25,146 nucleotides of DNA from a virus. How positions within the stretch are numbered: position 1 is the first letter of the stretch; each line of letters starts with the position of its first letter. The notes under the pieces were generated by a model. It was not told the DNA's origin and did no database searches. It was given only the letters and a program-made list of their open reading frames with translations. The DNA is taken from the IMG/VR virus record IMGVR_UViG_3300027834_000027, positions 1 through 25,146 of that record; one strand, written 5' to 3'. Of the stretch, positions 7,327 through 16,219 are shown piece by piece. The position numbers and the translations under genes are program-made.

Positions 7327-7915
7327 ATCCTGTGGGTCTTTACCCGTATTTAACTTTTACAAAATACTAAACACAAAAGATTTGTCTTTCCTGATAAGGG
7401 ATCATGACATTGATGACGACTCCATCACTTTCACAGAAGAAGAGATGAATGAGTTGTCACAAGTGTGGTTTGATATCACCTGTGAGTACAACGAACTGTT
7501 TGGAGAGAAAGTAAATGGTAACAATTACTTGATTGTGGCACAAATTAGCCAGATGGCTCAAGAGTTAGAGATTGTTGGCAGTATGTTAGCACTTTATCAA
7601 TTGCGTCCAACAGAGAGGCTAAAAAAGGCTCTATGGGAATGGAAATATAAAGCTGACGATCCTGATGCATGTGAAAAGAAGTTAAAGGCTCTTAAATTCA
7701 AGATGGATTTCAATACGAGCAAGCATAAAGAGTTATTTAATGAGCCTGAGGAAGGTGAAAAAAAGGAATACAAAATATACGATGATGTTGTCAGAATGGA
7801 AAATTCCATGGGAATTACAATAGATGTTCATAAAACCGTTTTAGAGAAGTGGGCATCGTTAATAATGAAGAATGATGAGATGATGAAATCTGCACGGAAA
7901 AACGCTAAAAAATAA
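7301..7915 (+). CDS. Putative tail assembly chaperone (pre-tape-measure gene)
   Basis: This 204-aa frame lies just before the tape measure, where siphophages encode tail assembly chaperones. It opens directly after an in-frame TAA (7298-7300), so the TTG at 7301 is the first possible start; there is no ATG until about residue 48. The conserved-looking N-terminus (LPVFNFYKILNTKDLSFLI) lies before that ATG, so translation must begin at the TTG or enter by frameshift from the upstream gene, which overlaps by 26 nt. The rest is helical and charged (YLIVAQISQMAQELEIVGSM; VHKTVLEKWASLIMKNDEMM). Function is inferred from position only. Confidence 0.6.
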   Translation: MKQSRKYYKSCGSLPVFNFYKILNTKDLSFLIRDHDIDDDSITFTEEEMNELSQVWFDITCEYNELFGEKVNGNNYLIVAQISQMAQELEIVGSMLALYQLRPTERLKKALWEWKYKADDPDACEKKLKALKFKMDFNTSKHKELFNEPEEGEKKEYKIYDDVVRMENSMGITIDVHKTVLEKWASLIMKNDEMMKSARKNAKK

Positions 7916-7919
7916 AGAT

Positions 7920-10481
7920 ATGGCTGGTAAGAATGGAGCAATTGATTTAATTGTATCGAAAGAGGCACAGGCACAAATAGACCTCTTGTTAAAAGACCTG
8001 GAGTTAATCGAGGATAAAATAATCACAATCTCTAGAACGGGGATAGGGAAGAAAGCTGGTTTTGTGGACGTTAAGTCACAGAAGGAGTTGGCGAAGTCTT
8101 TGGAAGAAAACAAAAGATTGTCGGTTGAACTTGCTGCGTCTAGAAAAGAGTTGATAGCTGCTAATAAAAAGTTAACCGGGACAGTTAAGCAAGAGAAGTC
8201 TGCATACGACCAACTTAATGCATCTCAAAAAACATCGTTAAAAGCTTACAACGACCTGTTGACTAAAAAGGCCATGGGTACAAAATTGAGTAAAGAAGAA
8301 ATTGCTCAATTAAAGCAAGTTGAGGTTCAGCTTAAGAAAAATCAGAAAGCATACGGTCAAGTTGCTGCTGGTCAGAATAAGTTAGGGATATCATCAAAAA
8401 GAACAGGTGTTGCGTTTGATAGTTTAGGATTCTCAGTTGCTCAGTTAACAAGGGAATCTCCGGCATTCTTAAATTCTGTGCAAACAGGGTTCATGGCACT
8501 ATCGAATAACATTCCAATATTTGTGGATGAAGTTGACAGACTTATCAAAAAGAATAAGATGCTGAAAGCTAGTGGGGAAGAAACTAAAAGTGTTTTCAAA
8601 TCAGTTGGAAAGGCTTTCTTTTCTATGCAATCACTTATCTCGTTAACCATACTTTTGATTACTGTGCTGGGGCCGAAATTGTTTGAAATGGCTAAAGGAT
8701 GGTGGAATGCAGGCAAGGCTATCGATGTTTACGCTAAAACTCAAGAGGACTTAAATAAGGTTAAAGAGGATAGCTTGAAAAGTACGGCAAAAGAGATTGC
8801 TCAACTTAAGATAATGAATATAGCCGTTCAAGATGTTACTAAATCTACAAAGGACAGGCAAGAGATACTAAACCAGCTGAGAGCGAAGTATGGAGATGAT
8901 ATTAAGCATCTTTCAGATAGACAGATACTCACAAAGGGGTTAGCTGATGCTGAAGAAATGTTGGCGAAAAAAATGCTATCAAGGGCGATGGCTGATGCTG
9001 CAGCCGGACTTATTGGTGAAAATACTGTTAAGTTACTTAAGCTACAACTTGAGGCAAGGGAATTGGCAACCGAGCAAGAGATAAAATCGGCAGAGGTTAC
9101 AAAGCTTATTGCTCAAAAGGAATTCGACCGAGCAGTAGCTAGGCAAAACACATTGAACGGTATTAATGATGACTTGATAACTAACGGGTTAAAGCAAGCT
9201 GAGTTAATGAATTCTAATAATGAGTTGATGAAGATTGCCTTAGAAAATACAGATGGGTTAGGTAAAAAAACCAAAGAACTTGGTGATGCTAGAGAAAGGG
9301 TTGTAGCAATAACTGGCCCGATGTTGGCTCAATTCAAGGAAGAGGGTACAATGTCTAAAAAGCTGATAGAGAATTACATAGAAATGATGAAAGCTCTTGG
9401 TGACCTTGAGGGTTACCAGAAACGACTAGCTGCTGCTGAACTGTCAGATGGATTCCTAAAAATACTTCAAGGTGAGGATGTTATGCTTAAAATAGCTGCA
9501 GATTCACTTAAAGACTTTAAGGCAGGTATGGCCGATTTGCCACCAGAACTTCAAAGGGTTGCTGACATGCTTGCATACCTTCAAGAGGTTCAAAAGAATG
9601 GAGTCGAAACACAAAAGAGTTTTCAAAAGAACTTGGCTGAAGCTGCAGCGATAGCTACGCAATCAGTATCAGCTTTAGCTGACATAGGTGCTGGATTTAC
9701 ATCTAGAACTATACAGAGATTGGAAATGGAAATGGATGCCTACAACGAGAGGTACGAATTGCAAAAAGACCTTATTAATAAAGAGGTGGATGACGAAGCG
9801 TCTAAGAATCAACGTCTTGAGGAATTGGATAAGGAGAAGAGGCTTAAGCAAAAGCAGATTGACAAAAAGATTGCTGAAGAAAAGAAAAAGCAAGCCATTA
9901 TTGACAGAACGGCTGCATTATTTCAGATAGCAATATCAACGGCAGTTTGGGCGACAAGAGTTGGTGCAGAGGCATCTATATTTGGTATTGCATTACAGCC
10001 ATTGATTTGGGCATTAGGTGGATTGAACGCTGCTGCCGTATTGGCTCAACCAATGCCTCAGTTCAAGGACGGTCACTTAGCTGGTACATATGAAGGTCAG
10101 GCGATGATTAATGACGGTGGAAACATAGAGATTATGGAAAGAAGGGGTGGTCAACTAGAATTGAGTACTCAGAAAAATAAGATAGTTAGCATGCAAAGAG
10201 GTGATAAGGTTCACAAGGATATTCCTAGTTTCTTAAATTCACTTCCGGGTGAATCAATAACTGATAGTTTACACTCAGCATCGATATTATCAGCCGTTCA
10301 AATGGCATCTGCTCAAAGCAATATTGAAAGAAGAATATTTGACGAGCAATTCAAAGAGGCTATGCTGGAGACTATGGCAAAAGGATTTGGAAAAGCAAGA
10401 ATAGTGAATGATAATCGTTCTGTAGGTGAGGCCGTTAAAGAGGCTATCTCGGAACAGAACTATACTAAAAATTTCTTATAA
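7920..10481 (+). CDS. Tail tape measure protein
   Basis: This 853-aa protein sets tail length and is likely ejected with the DNA. It has the usual build. A charged N-terminal coiled coil covers about residues 1-160 (LAKSLEENKRLSVELAASRK and on). A hydrophobic segment lies near residues 232-260 (SLISLTILLITVLGPKLF). A long helical middle follows, with a second coiled coil at about residues 600-660 (DEASKNQRLEELDKEKRLKQ). A long hydrophobic region spans about residues 660-710 (RTAALFQIAISTAVWATRVG; LQPLIWALGGLNAAAVLAQ). It ends with a globular tail including GHLAGTYEGQAMINDGGNIE. No peptidoglycan hydrolase domain was seen. It starts 4 nt after the previous stop and ends in a TAATG overlap with the next gene. 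Confidence 0.9.
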   Translation: MAGKNGAIDLIVSKEAQAQIDLLLKDLELIEDKIITISRTGIGKKAGFVDVKSQKELAKSLEENKRLSVELAASRKELIAANKKLTGTVKQEKSAYDQLNASQKTSLKAYNDLLTKKAMGTKLSKEEIAQLKQVEVQLKKNQKAYGQVAAGQNKLGISSKRTGVAFDSLGFSVAQLTRESPAFLNSVQTGFMALSNNIPIFVDEVDRLIKKNKMLKASGEETKSVFKSVGKAFFSMQSLISLTILLITVLGPKLFEMAKGWWNAGKAIDVYAKTQEDLNKVKEDSLKSTAKEIAQLKIMNIAVQDVTKSTKDRQEILNQLRAKYGDDIKHLSDRQILTKGLADAEEMLAKKMLSRAMADAAAGLIGENTVKLLKLQLEARELATEQEIKSAEVTKLIAQKEFDRAVARQNTLNGINDDLITNGLKQAELMNSNNELMKIALENTDGLGKKTKELGDARERVVAITGPMLAQFKEEGTMSKKLIENYIEMMKALGDLEGYQKRLAAAELSDGFLKILQGEDVMLKIAADSLKDFKAGMADLPPELQRVADMLAYLQEVQKNGVETQKSFQKNLAEAAAIATQSVSALADIGAGFTSRTIQRLEMEMDAYNERYELQKDLINKEVDDEASKNQRLEELDKEKRLKQKQIDKKIAEEKKKQAIIDRTAALFQIAISTAVWATRVGAEASIFGIALQPLIWALGGLNAAAVLAQPMPQFKDGHLAGTYEGQAMINDGGNIEIMERRGGQLELSTQKNKIVSMQRGDKVHKDIPSFLNSLPGESITDSLHSASILSAVQMASAQSNIERRIFDEQFKEAMLETMAKGFGKARIVNDNRSVGEAVKEAISEQNYTKNFL

Positions 10482-12649
10482 TGAGTTTTAATATTTCGCA
10501 ACCATATGAATTGATTGAGTATACCCTTAATCATGAATCACTTACAGAGCCTATAATAATAGAAGAGCCTATAGGCTGGAAAGATGACCTCATGAACATT
10601 AAGCGTTCTGAAAAGAACTTCACAACAGTAACAAAGTATTCTACCAACCTGGAATTCTTTGGTGTTGGTGCTAATACGCTCACTCAAATCTATAAAAACT
10701 ATGGCATTGAAGCTGAGGTTGTTTTGATTAAAAGGATTCAAGACCCTGAGAAACAAGAGTTTAAGATTCGTTACTACGCTATCCTAGACGGGTATGCGTA
10801 TGTGAGAAAGAACGATAAATGTAAAGTGAACACCTTGGAGTCAAGGCTCACAAGAGAAATAAAGGGATACCGAAGCGAGAAAGTTGAAATGACTAGGACG
10901 ACTGCCATGAATGGCCTTGAGATTCCAGAATTGGAAACTAAAAGGGTGAACATTATTGGCAAAGACATATTACTTGTCTCAAAGTTTGGTGTTCGCCTGG
11001 ACCAGGAAACATTACACTTAGAACACAAGGGTAGTGATACAACTTTCTACACTACATTCCCAATGGATTTATATGCTGACTCGCATATAGATGCTGCAGA
11101 TGTAACCAACTATAAAATTCAGAACAGGAATAGTGGGTTGCCAGGCAACGGATCAACACAGAATATGTTTTGGTCTATATCTGAAGAAGACATAATTCTT
11201 GACAAGATGAAGATTGATGTTAAATTAAATGTTACTGATTACGGACTGAATCAAATGAAAAGAGTTCAGTTAGTATTGTACCTTCTTAAGTTTGAGGATG
11301 TTAGTGTCACTGGTGGCAGTACTCAATACAAATACAAAAGCAGAGAATTGCTTGAGTATGGGTACAACTCAAATGGTGGAAGTTCTGGTGAGAGCAATAT
11401 GGTCAGTAAGACTATCGAGTATAATAACACTTTTTATAATTACGAAATTAAGAAGGGTGAATCTTTAGCGTTGGCAATGTATGAGAAGTCATATGACGGA
11501 GAGGATTTGCTACTTGAAATGGAGCGTATTGATGTTGAGTTGGTTAGTAATAGTTTTGAAGAAGGAGCGCAGGCCGACTGTATTCTTCCAATGGATTTAT
11601 TCACCCATTTGGCTAGAATAATGTCAGCCAGAACTGATGCCGTTGTCGTTTCCAATTATTTTGGTAGAAAGGACTTAGGGTATGAGGAAGATGGTCCAGG
11701 TGCATATGTCGGAGTAACTTCCGGGTTTTTGGCAAGGGGATTCAGAGATAAGCCATTGACTACCTCATGGAAGGACGCTATAGAAAGCTACGGTGCTGTT
11801 TTAAATGTTTCTTATGTGGTAGAGAAGATTGGGTTCAAAGAGTTTATTAGGATCGAGCCTACTGATTATTTCTTTACAGGAAAGCGAACTTTATTCGAGA
11901 ATAATGTCGCAACCAAAAAGATAGAGATAAAAGTTAAGGGCGACTTGAGTTACAACGGTATTGAAATAGGATATGTTAGGGGTGCTGAAGAATACGAAGA
12001 AGCAGATTCTTTAGATGAATTCAATGGTAGAATTAACTGGATTACACCTTTAGCTGGTGCTGAAACAATGTACACGAAATTATCTGAGTATCGAGCAGAT
12101 TCTACAGGCCTCGTATTTGCATTAAGAAAGCCTATCAAAACACATCCTACTGATGATACGAGTTATGATAAAGATATATTCCTACTAGACATGAAACCAC
12201 CATCTTATGGATTGGTTTTAGAACAAAGGGTTTGGCAAGATGATTTTGCTCAAATACCTGAGGGATTATATTCACCATCAACGGCAACCAATCTGAGATT
12301 ATGTCCTTCTGAAATGTTTAAAAGACATGAGCGATATTTCGGAGCATGTTTAAACTTATACAAGGACAAACAAATAACATTCGGATCAGGTGTTGGTAAT
12401 GTGCTATTGGTGTTGGACGGTGAGGTGGTTAATCGAAATATTAACATTTTGGACTTAGCACAATCATCATACAGAAATTTTGAGATTTCTTTCGATTACA
12501 ATACGGATGCAACGCTGGAAGAGGCCATGAGTGAGAATATTTATGGTATTTTCGAGTTTAAAGATAGTAGAGGAACGACTTGGCAATTCAGATTGTTCGA
12601 GTTTAAGCAGAATAAATATAAAGGACTTTTGATAAATGGCATTCAGTAA
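10481..12649 (+). CDS. Tail tip / baseplate protein (distal tail or hub-like)
   Basis: The gene directly after the tape measure in siphophages encodes the distal tail or hub protein that starts the tail tip; this 722-aa product fits that slot. It is beta-rich (MSFNISQPYELIEYTLNHES at the start). A central region has LARIMSARTDAVVVSNYFGR and GFRDKPLTTSWKDAIESYGA, and a later section has FKEFIRIEPTDYFF followed by alternating strands, as in hub-type modules. No lytic domain or metal-binding motif was recognised. The last 14 nt overlap the start of the next gene. A tail role is strong from context; the exact subunit is inferred. Confidence 0.6.
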   Translation: MSFNISQPYELIEYTLNHESLTEPIIIEEPIGWKDDLMNIKRSEKNFTTVTKYSTNLEFFGVGANTLTQIYKNYGIEAEVVLIKRIQDPEKQEFKIRYYAILDGYAYVRKNDKCKVNTLESRLTREIKGYRSEKVEMTRTTAMNGLEIPELETKRVNIIGKDILLVSKFGVRLDQETLHLEHKGSDTTFYTTFPMDLYADSHIDAADVTNYKIQNRNSGLPGNGSTQNMFWSISEEDIILDKMKIDVKLNVTDYGLNQMKRVQLVLYLLKFEDVSVTGGSTQYKYKSRELLEYGYNSNGGSSGESNMVSKTIEYNNTFYNYEIKKGESLALAMYEKSYDGEDLLLEMERIDVELVSNSFEEGAQADCILPMDLFTHLARIMSARTDAVVVSNYFGRKDLGYEEDGPGAYVGVTSGFLARGFRDKPLTTSWKDAIESYGAVLNVSYVVEKIGFKEFIRIEPTDYFFTGKRTLFENNVATKKIEIKVKGDLSYNGIEIGYVRGAEEYEEADSLDEFNGRINWITPLAGAETMYTKLSEYRADSTGLVFALRKPIKTHPTDDTSYDKDIFLLDMKPPSYGLVLEQRVWQDDFAQIPEGLYSPSTATNLRLCPSEMFKRHERYFGACLNLYKDKQITFGSGVGNVLLVLDGEVVNRNINILDLAQSSYRNFEISFDYNTDATLEEAMSENIYGIFEFKDSRGTTWQFRLFEFKQNKYKGLLINGIQ

Positions 12650-14648
12650 AATAGAAATAACGTTCAATAGGCTAGTTGAGGTAGGTGAAAACATCTTCTT
12701 CAATTGGCGAGATTTAGATGTAAATGGGGGTGTTGACACCTTCATAACAAACGAGGTGTGTAATGATCCAAGATTATCACCGGGTCAATTCTCGTATGAT
12801 GGTGAGTTGAACGGTAAGCTGCAAGATGCTAATTACTTTACTGCTTGGGATTATGACTACAATAGTGGTAATTTATTTAAGATAACATTAGCCGTTGACA
12901 AGGTTACTATCGAGGCGAAGAAAGATAATATTGAATTCTTTAATCCATCTACAAACGCAGGAGTTACTTTTGTAATCACTAATGAGCCTCAGGTTGCTAC
13001 ATTCGTTATTGAAAGTATAGAATTCTTAGAGGCCGTTTCAGATAAATGTAACCAAGTAAAAGTCAGGGTTACAACATCAAGTCCAATGACAAACTTACTT
13101 AATCCTGTAGAAATACTAGGAGTAAATAATAATGTTGTTGAGTTTGATTATGCTAGATATACAAACAACCTCGTCATAGTTGAAAACGCAACTAACACAA
13201 GACAACAAAGTTTTACGACTCCATTCTACCTTGAAGAACCAACTGTATCTTTGGTTAACACTCCGTCAGGAGCAACTGCCACAGTATCAGGCCAATCCAC
13301 ATTGAATGGTCTAGAATATTCATTAGACCAAATAACCTGGCAATTATCTAGGGTATTCCCTGGGTTGGGTGAAGGTAGCTTTACTGTATATGTTCGAGAT
13401 ACTTACGGATGTATAAAGTCAACTGCATTTCAAGTAGATGATTTCACTCCTGATGCAGTTCTAAAAGAGCCAGTTAATTACGTATCAACAACTAACTCAA
13501 TAAGATTTAAGAAGGATGAAGTTTGGGATAACAATAGTATTTTTAGAAACGACATTAACACTCTTTCTTATGAAGAGAAAGTCAACCTATGTGTTCCATT
13601 TATACATAAATTCACCGACCAAGATGTTGTTAAGACTCAATTTAAAACGAACTATGAAACGCAAGAAGTAGAAATATACAATTGCACAACAAAGACTACG
13701 GACATCGCAACTGTAATTCCTGTTACTGACAACCTAAACAAAGTTGACAAAAGGGATGCAAATGGGTATATATTCACCGATGGTACTAACCGTTATGGGT
13801 TTTACTTTCAAACGGGTAATACTTATGAGGATGACGCTCCTGTAAATACCATTTCGGGAACTTATCAATTATTTGGTGGCCTACCTTCTTGGTGTAAGAT
13901 CGGTGCGTATTTCTCTGTTGATAATGGAGCGTATGCCAAAATTGACGATATTGTTTTTGTTGATGAGATTCAATCATATGTTATTGTTTCTAATATAAGT
14001 TACGTTGGTGTTACTTTCATATTGAGAGCAAACTACAATGTATTTAATTGGGATGCATTCGAATTCGATATCAATATGAGTGCATACTTGAATCAAGAAA
14101 TACAGGTGACAATAAAGCTTACTGATTCTAATCCGGATTTTGATAATGTGACATTTATATCGGAAAAGGTACAAGTCTATAGTGACCTGTCCGATTTCGT
14201 AACAATTAAGGCCAAGAACACAACCAACAATGATGTTGTTTATGCTACAGGTATTGAGCATCTTTCTAGATTAGAATTTGACCTATACGGTTTGGCTGAC
14301 GAGAGTGAGTTAGAAATTGAAAAGGGAGATGATACTGTTTATCAGTTAAATACATATTCTTACTCTAAAAAGAAACTATCATTAACCAGGTTGTCCACTA
14401 TGGTTGCCAGGTCAATCAGGCAACAACTATCTTTGAATAACGTTGTTATTGATGGGATTGATTGTAAGATTGAAGAGATAGGCGAACCTACCAGAATTGG
14501 AGTTACAAATGTCTACAAAATGGAGATAACTCTTTATCAAGTTGAGAACAAACTTAGAGCAGATACTGTTGATACTGAAATTGATTTAGATATCGTTGAT
14601 GTTCCAGCACTTGTTAAAGGAAATGATGAATTTATAAAATACGAATAA
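12636..14648 (+). CDS. Large tail/baseplate protein with SprB-like domain
   Basis: A 670-aa beta-rich protein (MAFSKIEITFNRLVEVGENI at the start) in the tail-tip block. Residues about 205-268 form a distinct module: TPSGATATVSGQSTLNG, GLEYSLDQITWQLSRVFPGL, GEGSFTVYVRDTYGCIKSTA. This matches the pattern of the SprB or PKD-like repeats of flavobacterial surface adhesins (YSLDGxxWQ...GLxxGxYTVxVxDxxGC). The N-terminal part and the later part (DTVYQLNTYSYSKKKLSLTR onward) are unrecognised. It overlaps the previous gene by 14 nt and its stop abuts the next ATG, so the tail-tip genes look like one operon. It probably forms part of the host-contact apparatus. Confidence 0.6.
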   Translation: MAFSKIEITFNRLVEVGENIFFNWRDLDVNGGVDTFITNEVCNDPRLSPGQFSYDGELNGKLQDANYFTAWDYDYNSGNLFKITLAVDKVTIEAKKDNIEFFNPSTNAGVTFVITNEPQVATFVIESIEFLEAVSDKCNQVKVRVTTSSPMTNLLNPVEILGVNNNVVEFDYARYTNNLVIVENATNTRQQSFTTPFYLEEPTVSLVNTPSGATATVSGQSTLNGLEYSLDQITWQLSRVFPGLGEGSFTVYVRDTYGCIKSTAFQVDDFTPDAVLKEPVNYVSTTNSIRFKKDEVWDNNSIFRNDINTLSYEEKVNLCVPFIHKFTDQDVVKTQFKTNYETQEVEIYNCTTKTTDIATVIPVTDNLNKVDKRDANGYIFTDGTNRYGFYFQTGNTYEDDAPVNTISGTYQLFGGLPSWCKIGAYFSVDNGAYAKIDDIVFVDEIQSYVIVSNISYVGVTFILRANYNVFNWDAFEFDINMSAYLNQEIQVTIKLTDSNPDFDNVTFISEKVQVYSDLSDFVTIKAKNTTNNDVVYATGIEHLSRLEFDLYGLADESELEIEKGDDTVYQLNTYSYSKKKLSLTRLSTMVARSIRQQLSLNNVVIDGIDCKIEEIGEPTRIGVTNVYKMEITLYQVENKLRADTVDTEIDLDIVDVPALVKGNDEFIKYE

Positions 14649-16187
14649 ATGGCAACACCTAATGAAATCTATAAAATAACCCTAGAGAATAGGGAAGCTT
14701 TAAATCAAATCTTTGATAAGGCGAAGAAGACTGGCGACTTTGATGACGCTGGTGTTCTTGTTGATGCTGACCTGGTTAGGATTACTCGAGGTGACATAAC
14801 CTACAAAACAACGGTTGGAGCAATAAAGGCAGCTAGTGGTGGTGGAGATACCAATGTTCAATCTGATTGGGCAACAATAGATAATCAGGACGATTCATAC
14901 ATCTTAAACAAGCCTGAGAACTTATCTGATTTTAACAATGACCTCGACCCTGTTGATGTTACGGCTGATGCCTATTCATCTTTAGACACAGGCCTTGTTA
15001 CAGGTGGTGTCGTTACAATAAACTCAGGAGACAATACTAAATTTGACGTTAGTGCTGGTACGGGTATTTTAATGAATTGGACAGACCCAAGCAATCCAAT
15101 AAGAGAAGTTATCACTTGGACTGCATTTACGGCAGAGGCAGTTCCAGATTTATCTGAGCCTTTCACATCATTGTATATTGGTAGTGGTGGAACATTAGTA
15201 AAAGTAAGTGGAGTTTTATCAACGCCTCAAACTAGAAGACAAAGAATTGAATTACAAGTTGTTGAGCATGCAAATGGATTCTTCATATCTAATGTTGCAG
15301 GTTCTTCAAGGCCTGCATATCAAGTAGTTGATTCAATATTGGATTATCTTGATTTCAACGGAAACTTAAATAAAGGTAATGTTGCAGAGCCAAATGGAGC
15401 GAATTTAAATATAAATAAGACTGAGGGTCAGACTTGTAGTCCTTTTATAAATAGGGTTAATGATTTACAGAATCCAACGATATTAGACAATGCTGCAATA
15501 TCAAACTTGCAATTTTTCTACATGTATAGAGATGGAGCAGGTGGATTCAATATCATGCCGGCAACTGAGATCAATCCTAATTTTTGGGATGATGGAACTG
15601 GGGTTTTGAATACCATGACAAATCAAGAGTTTTCTGTACAGAGGTTTTATTACATTGGTGGAACAAACCAAGTATTTATAACTTACGGACAAGCTGAGTA
15701 CCAAAGCATGTTGGAAGCAAAATCTGCAATATTCGCAGAGAACCCTGAGTTATCAACCCTTGTTAATGTAGCTACTTTCACAACGGCAATAGTTGTCAAG
15801 GATAATACAACTGACCTGACAGACATTGCTGATGCTGAGTTTGTGGATATCACAATACCTGGTGCAGGTGGTGGCTCTGGTGGTGGTGGTACAGGTGACA
15901 TGAATAAAGCAGACTATGACACTTTGAATACGGGTAACTCTGTAGATACTGCCCAGTCATTAAATGGATTTACTGAGGCTGACTTTATATTTCTTGACGA
16001 ATTCCCTTTTGATTTAGCAAAAAGAGTTTCAAAATATCCAGGCAATATAGCATACTCTTTAGAAGTTAATGATATGGTCGTAAACTATTGGTGGAGTACA
16101 ACCTTGTTTATAAAACAAGCACAATACAATGGTGGTGATGATAGCTTATTAGCTTCTTACACAATTATTGACTCAATTGAATTTTAA
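14649..16187 (+). CDS. Tail fibre-type structural protein with Gly-rich hinge
   Basis: A 512-aa protein starting immediately after the previous stop. The N-terminal helix (MATPNEIYKITLENREALNQ) leads to a linker like those of many phage fibres: GGGDTNVQSDWATIDNQDDS, ending YILNKP. The middle is beta-rich with a strand-turn pattern, followed by a Gly hinge (GAGGGSGGGGTGDMNKADYD) at about residues 409-428. A C-terminal domain then starts near NTGNSVDTAQSLNGFTEADF and ends in strands. The N-terminal linker motif commonly joins a baseplate anchor to a distal fibre. No signal peptide is present, unlike the next three genes, so this is the likely cytoplasmically assembled anchor. Confidence 0.6.
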   Translation: MATPNEIYKITLENREALNQIFDKAKKTGDFDDAGVLVDADLVRITRGDITYKTTVGAIKAASGGGDTNVQSDWATIDNQDDSYILNKPENLSDFNNDLDPVDVTADAYSSLDTGLVTGGVVTINSGDNTKFDVSAGTGILMNWTDPSNPIREVITWTAFTAEAVPDLSEPFTSLYIGSGGTLVKVSGVLSTPQTRRQRIELQVVEHANGFFISNVAGSSRPAYQVVDSILDYLDFNGNLNKGNVAEPNGANLNINKTEGQTCSPFINRVNDLQNPTILDNAAISNLQFFYMYRDGAGGFNIMPATEINPNFWDDGTGVLNTMTNQEFSVQRFYYIGGTNQVFITYGQAEYQSMLEAKSAIFAENPELSTLVNVATFTTAIVVKDNTTDLTDIADAEFVDITIPGAGGGSGGGGTGDMNKADYDTLNTGNSVDTAQSLNGFTEADFIFLDEFPFDLAKRVSKYPGNIAYSLEVNDMVVNYWWSTTLFIKQAQYNGGDDSLLASYTIIDSIEF

Positions 16188-16219
16188 TTATTATATTAGC
16201 ATAAATTTAAAATAAAGAC

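Noticed and set aside
16168-16197. TTGACT-N18-TATATT before the 1210-aa fibre gene
   Set aside because: This is an Escherichia coli-style promoter; the Bacteroidota housekeeping sigma factor does not use it, and AT-rich DNA gives such matches by chance.
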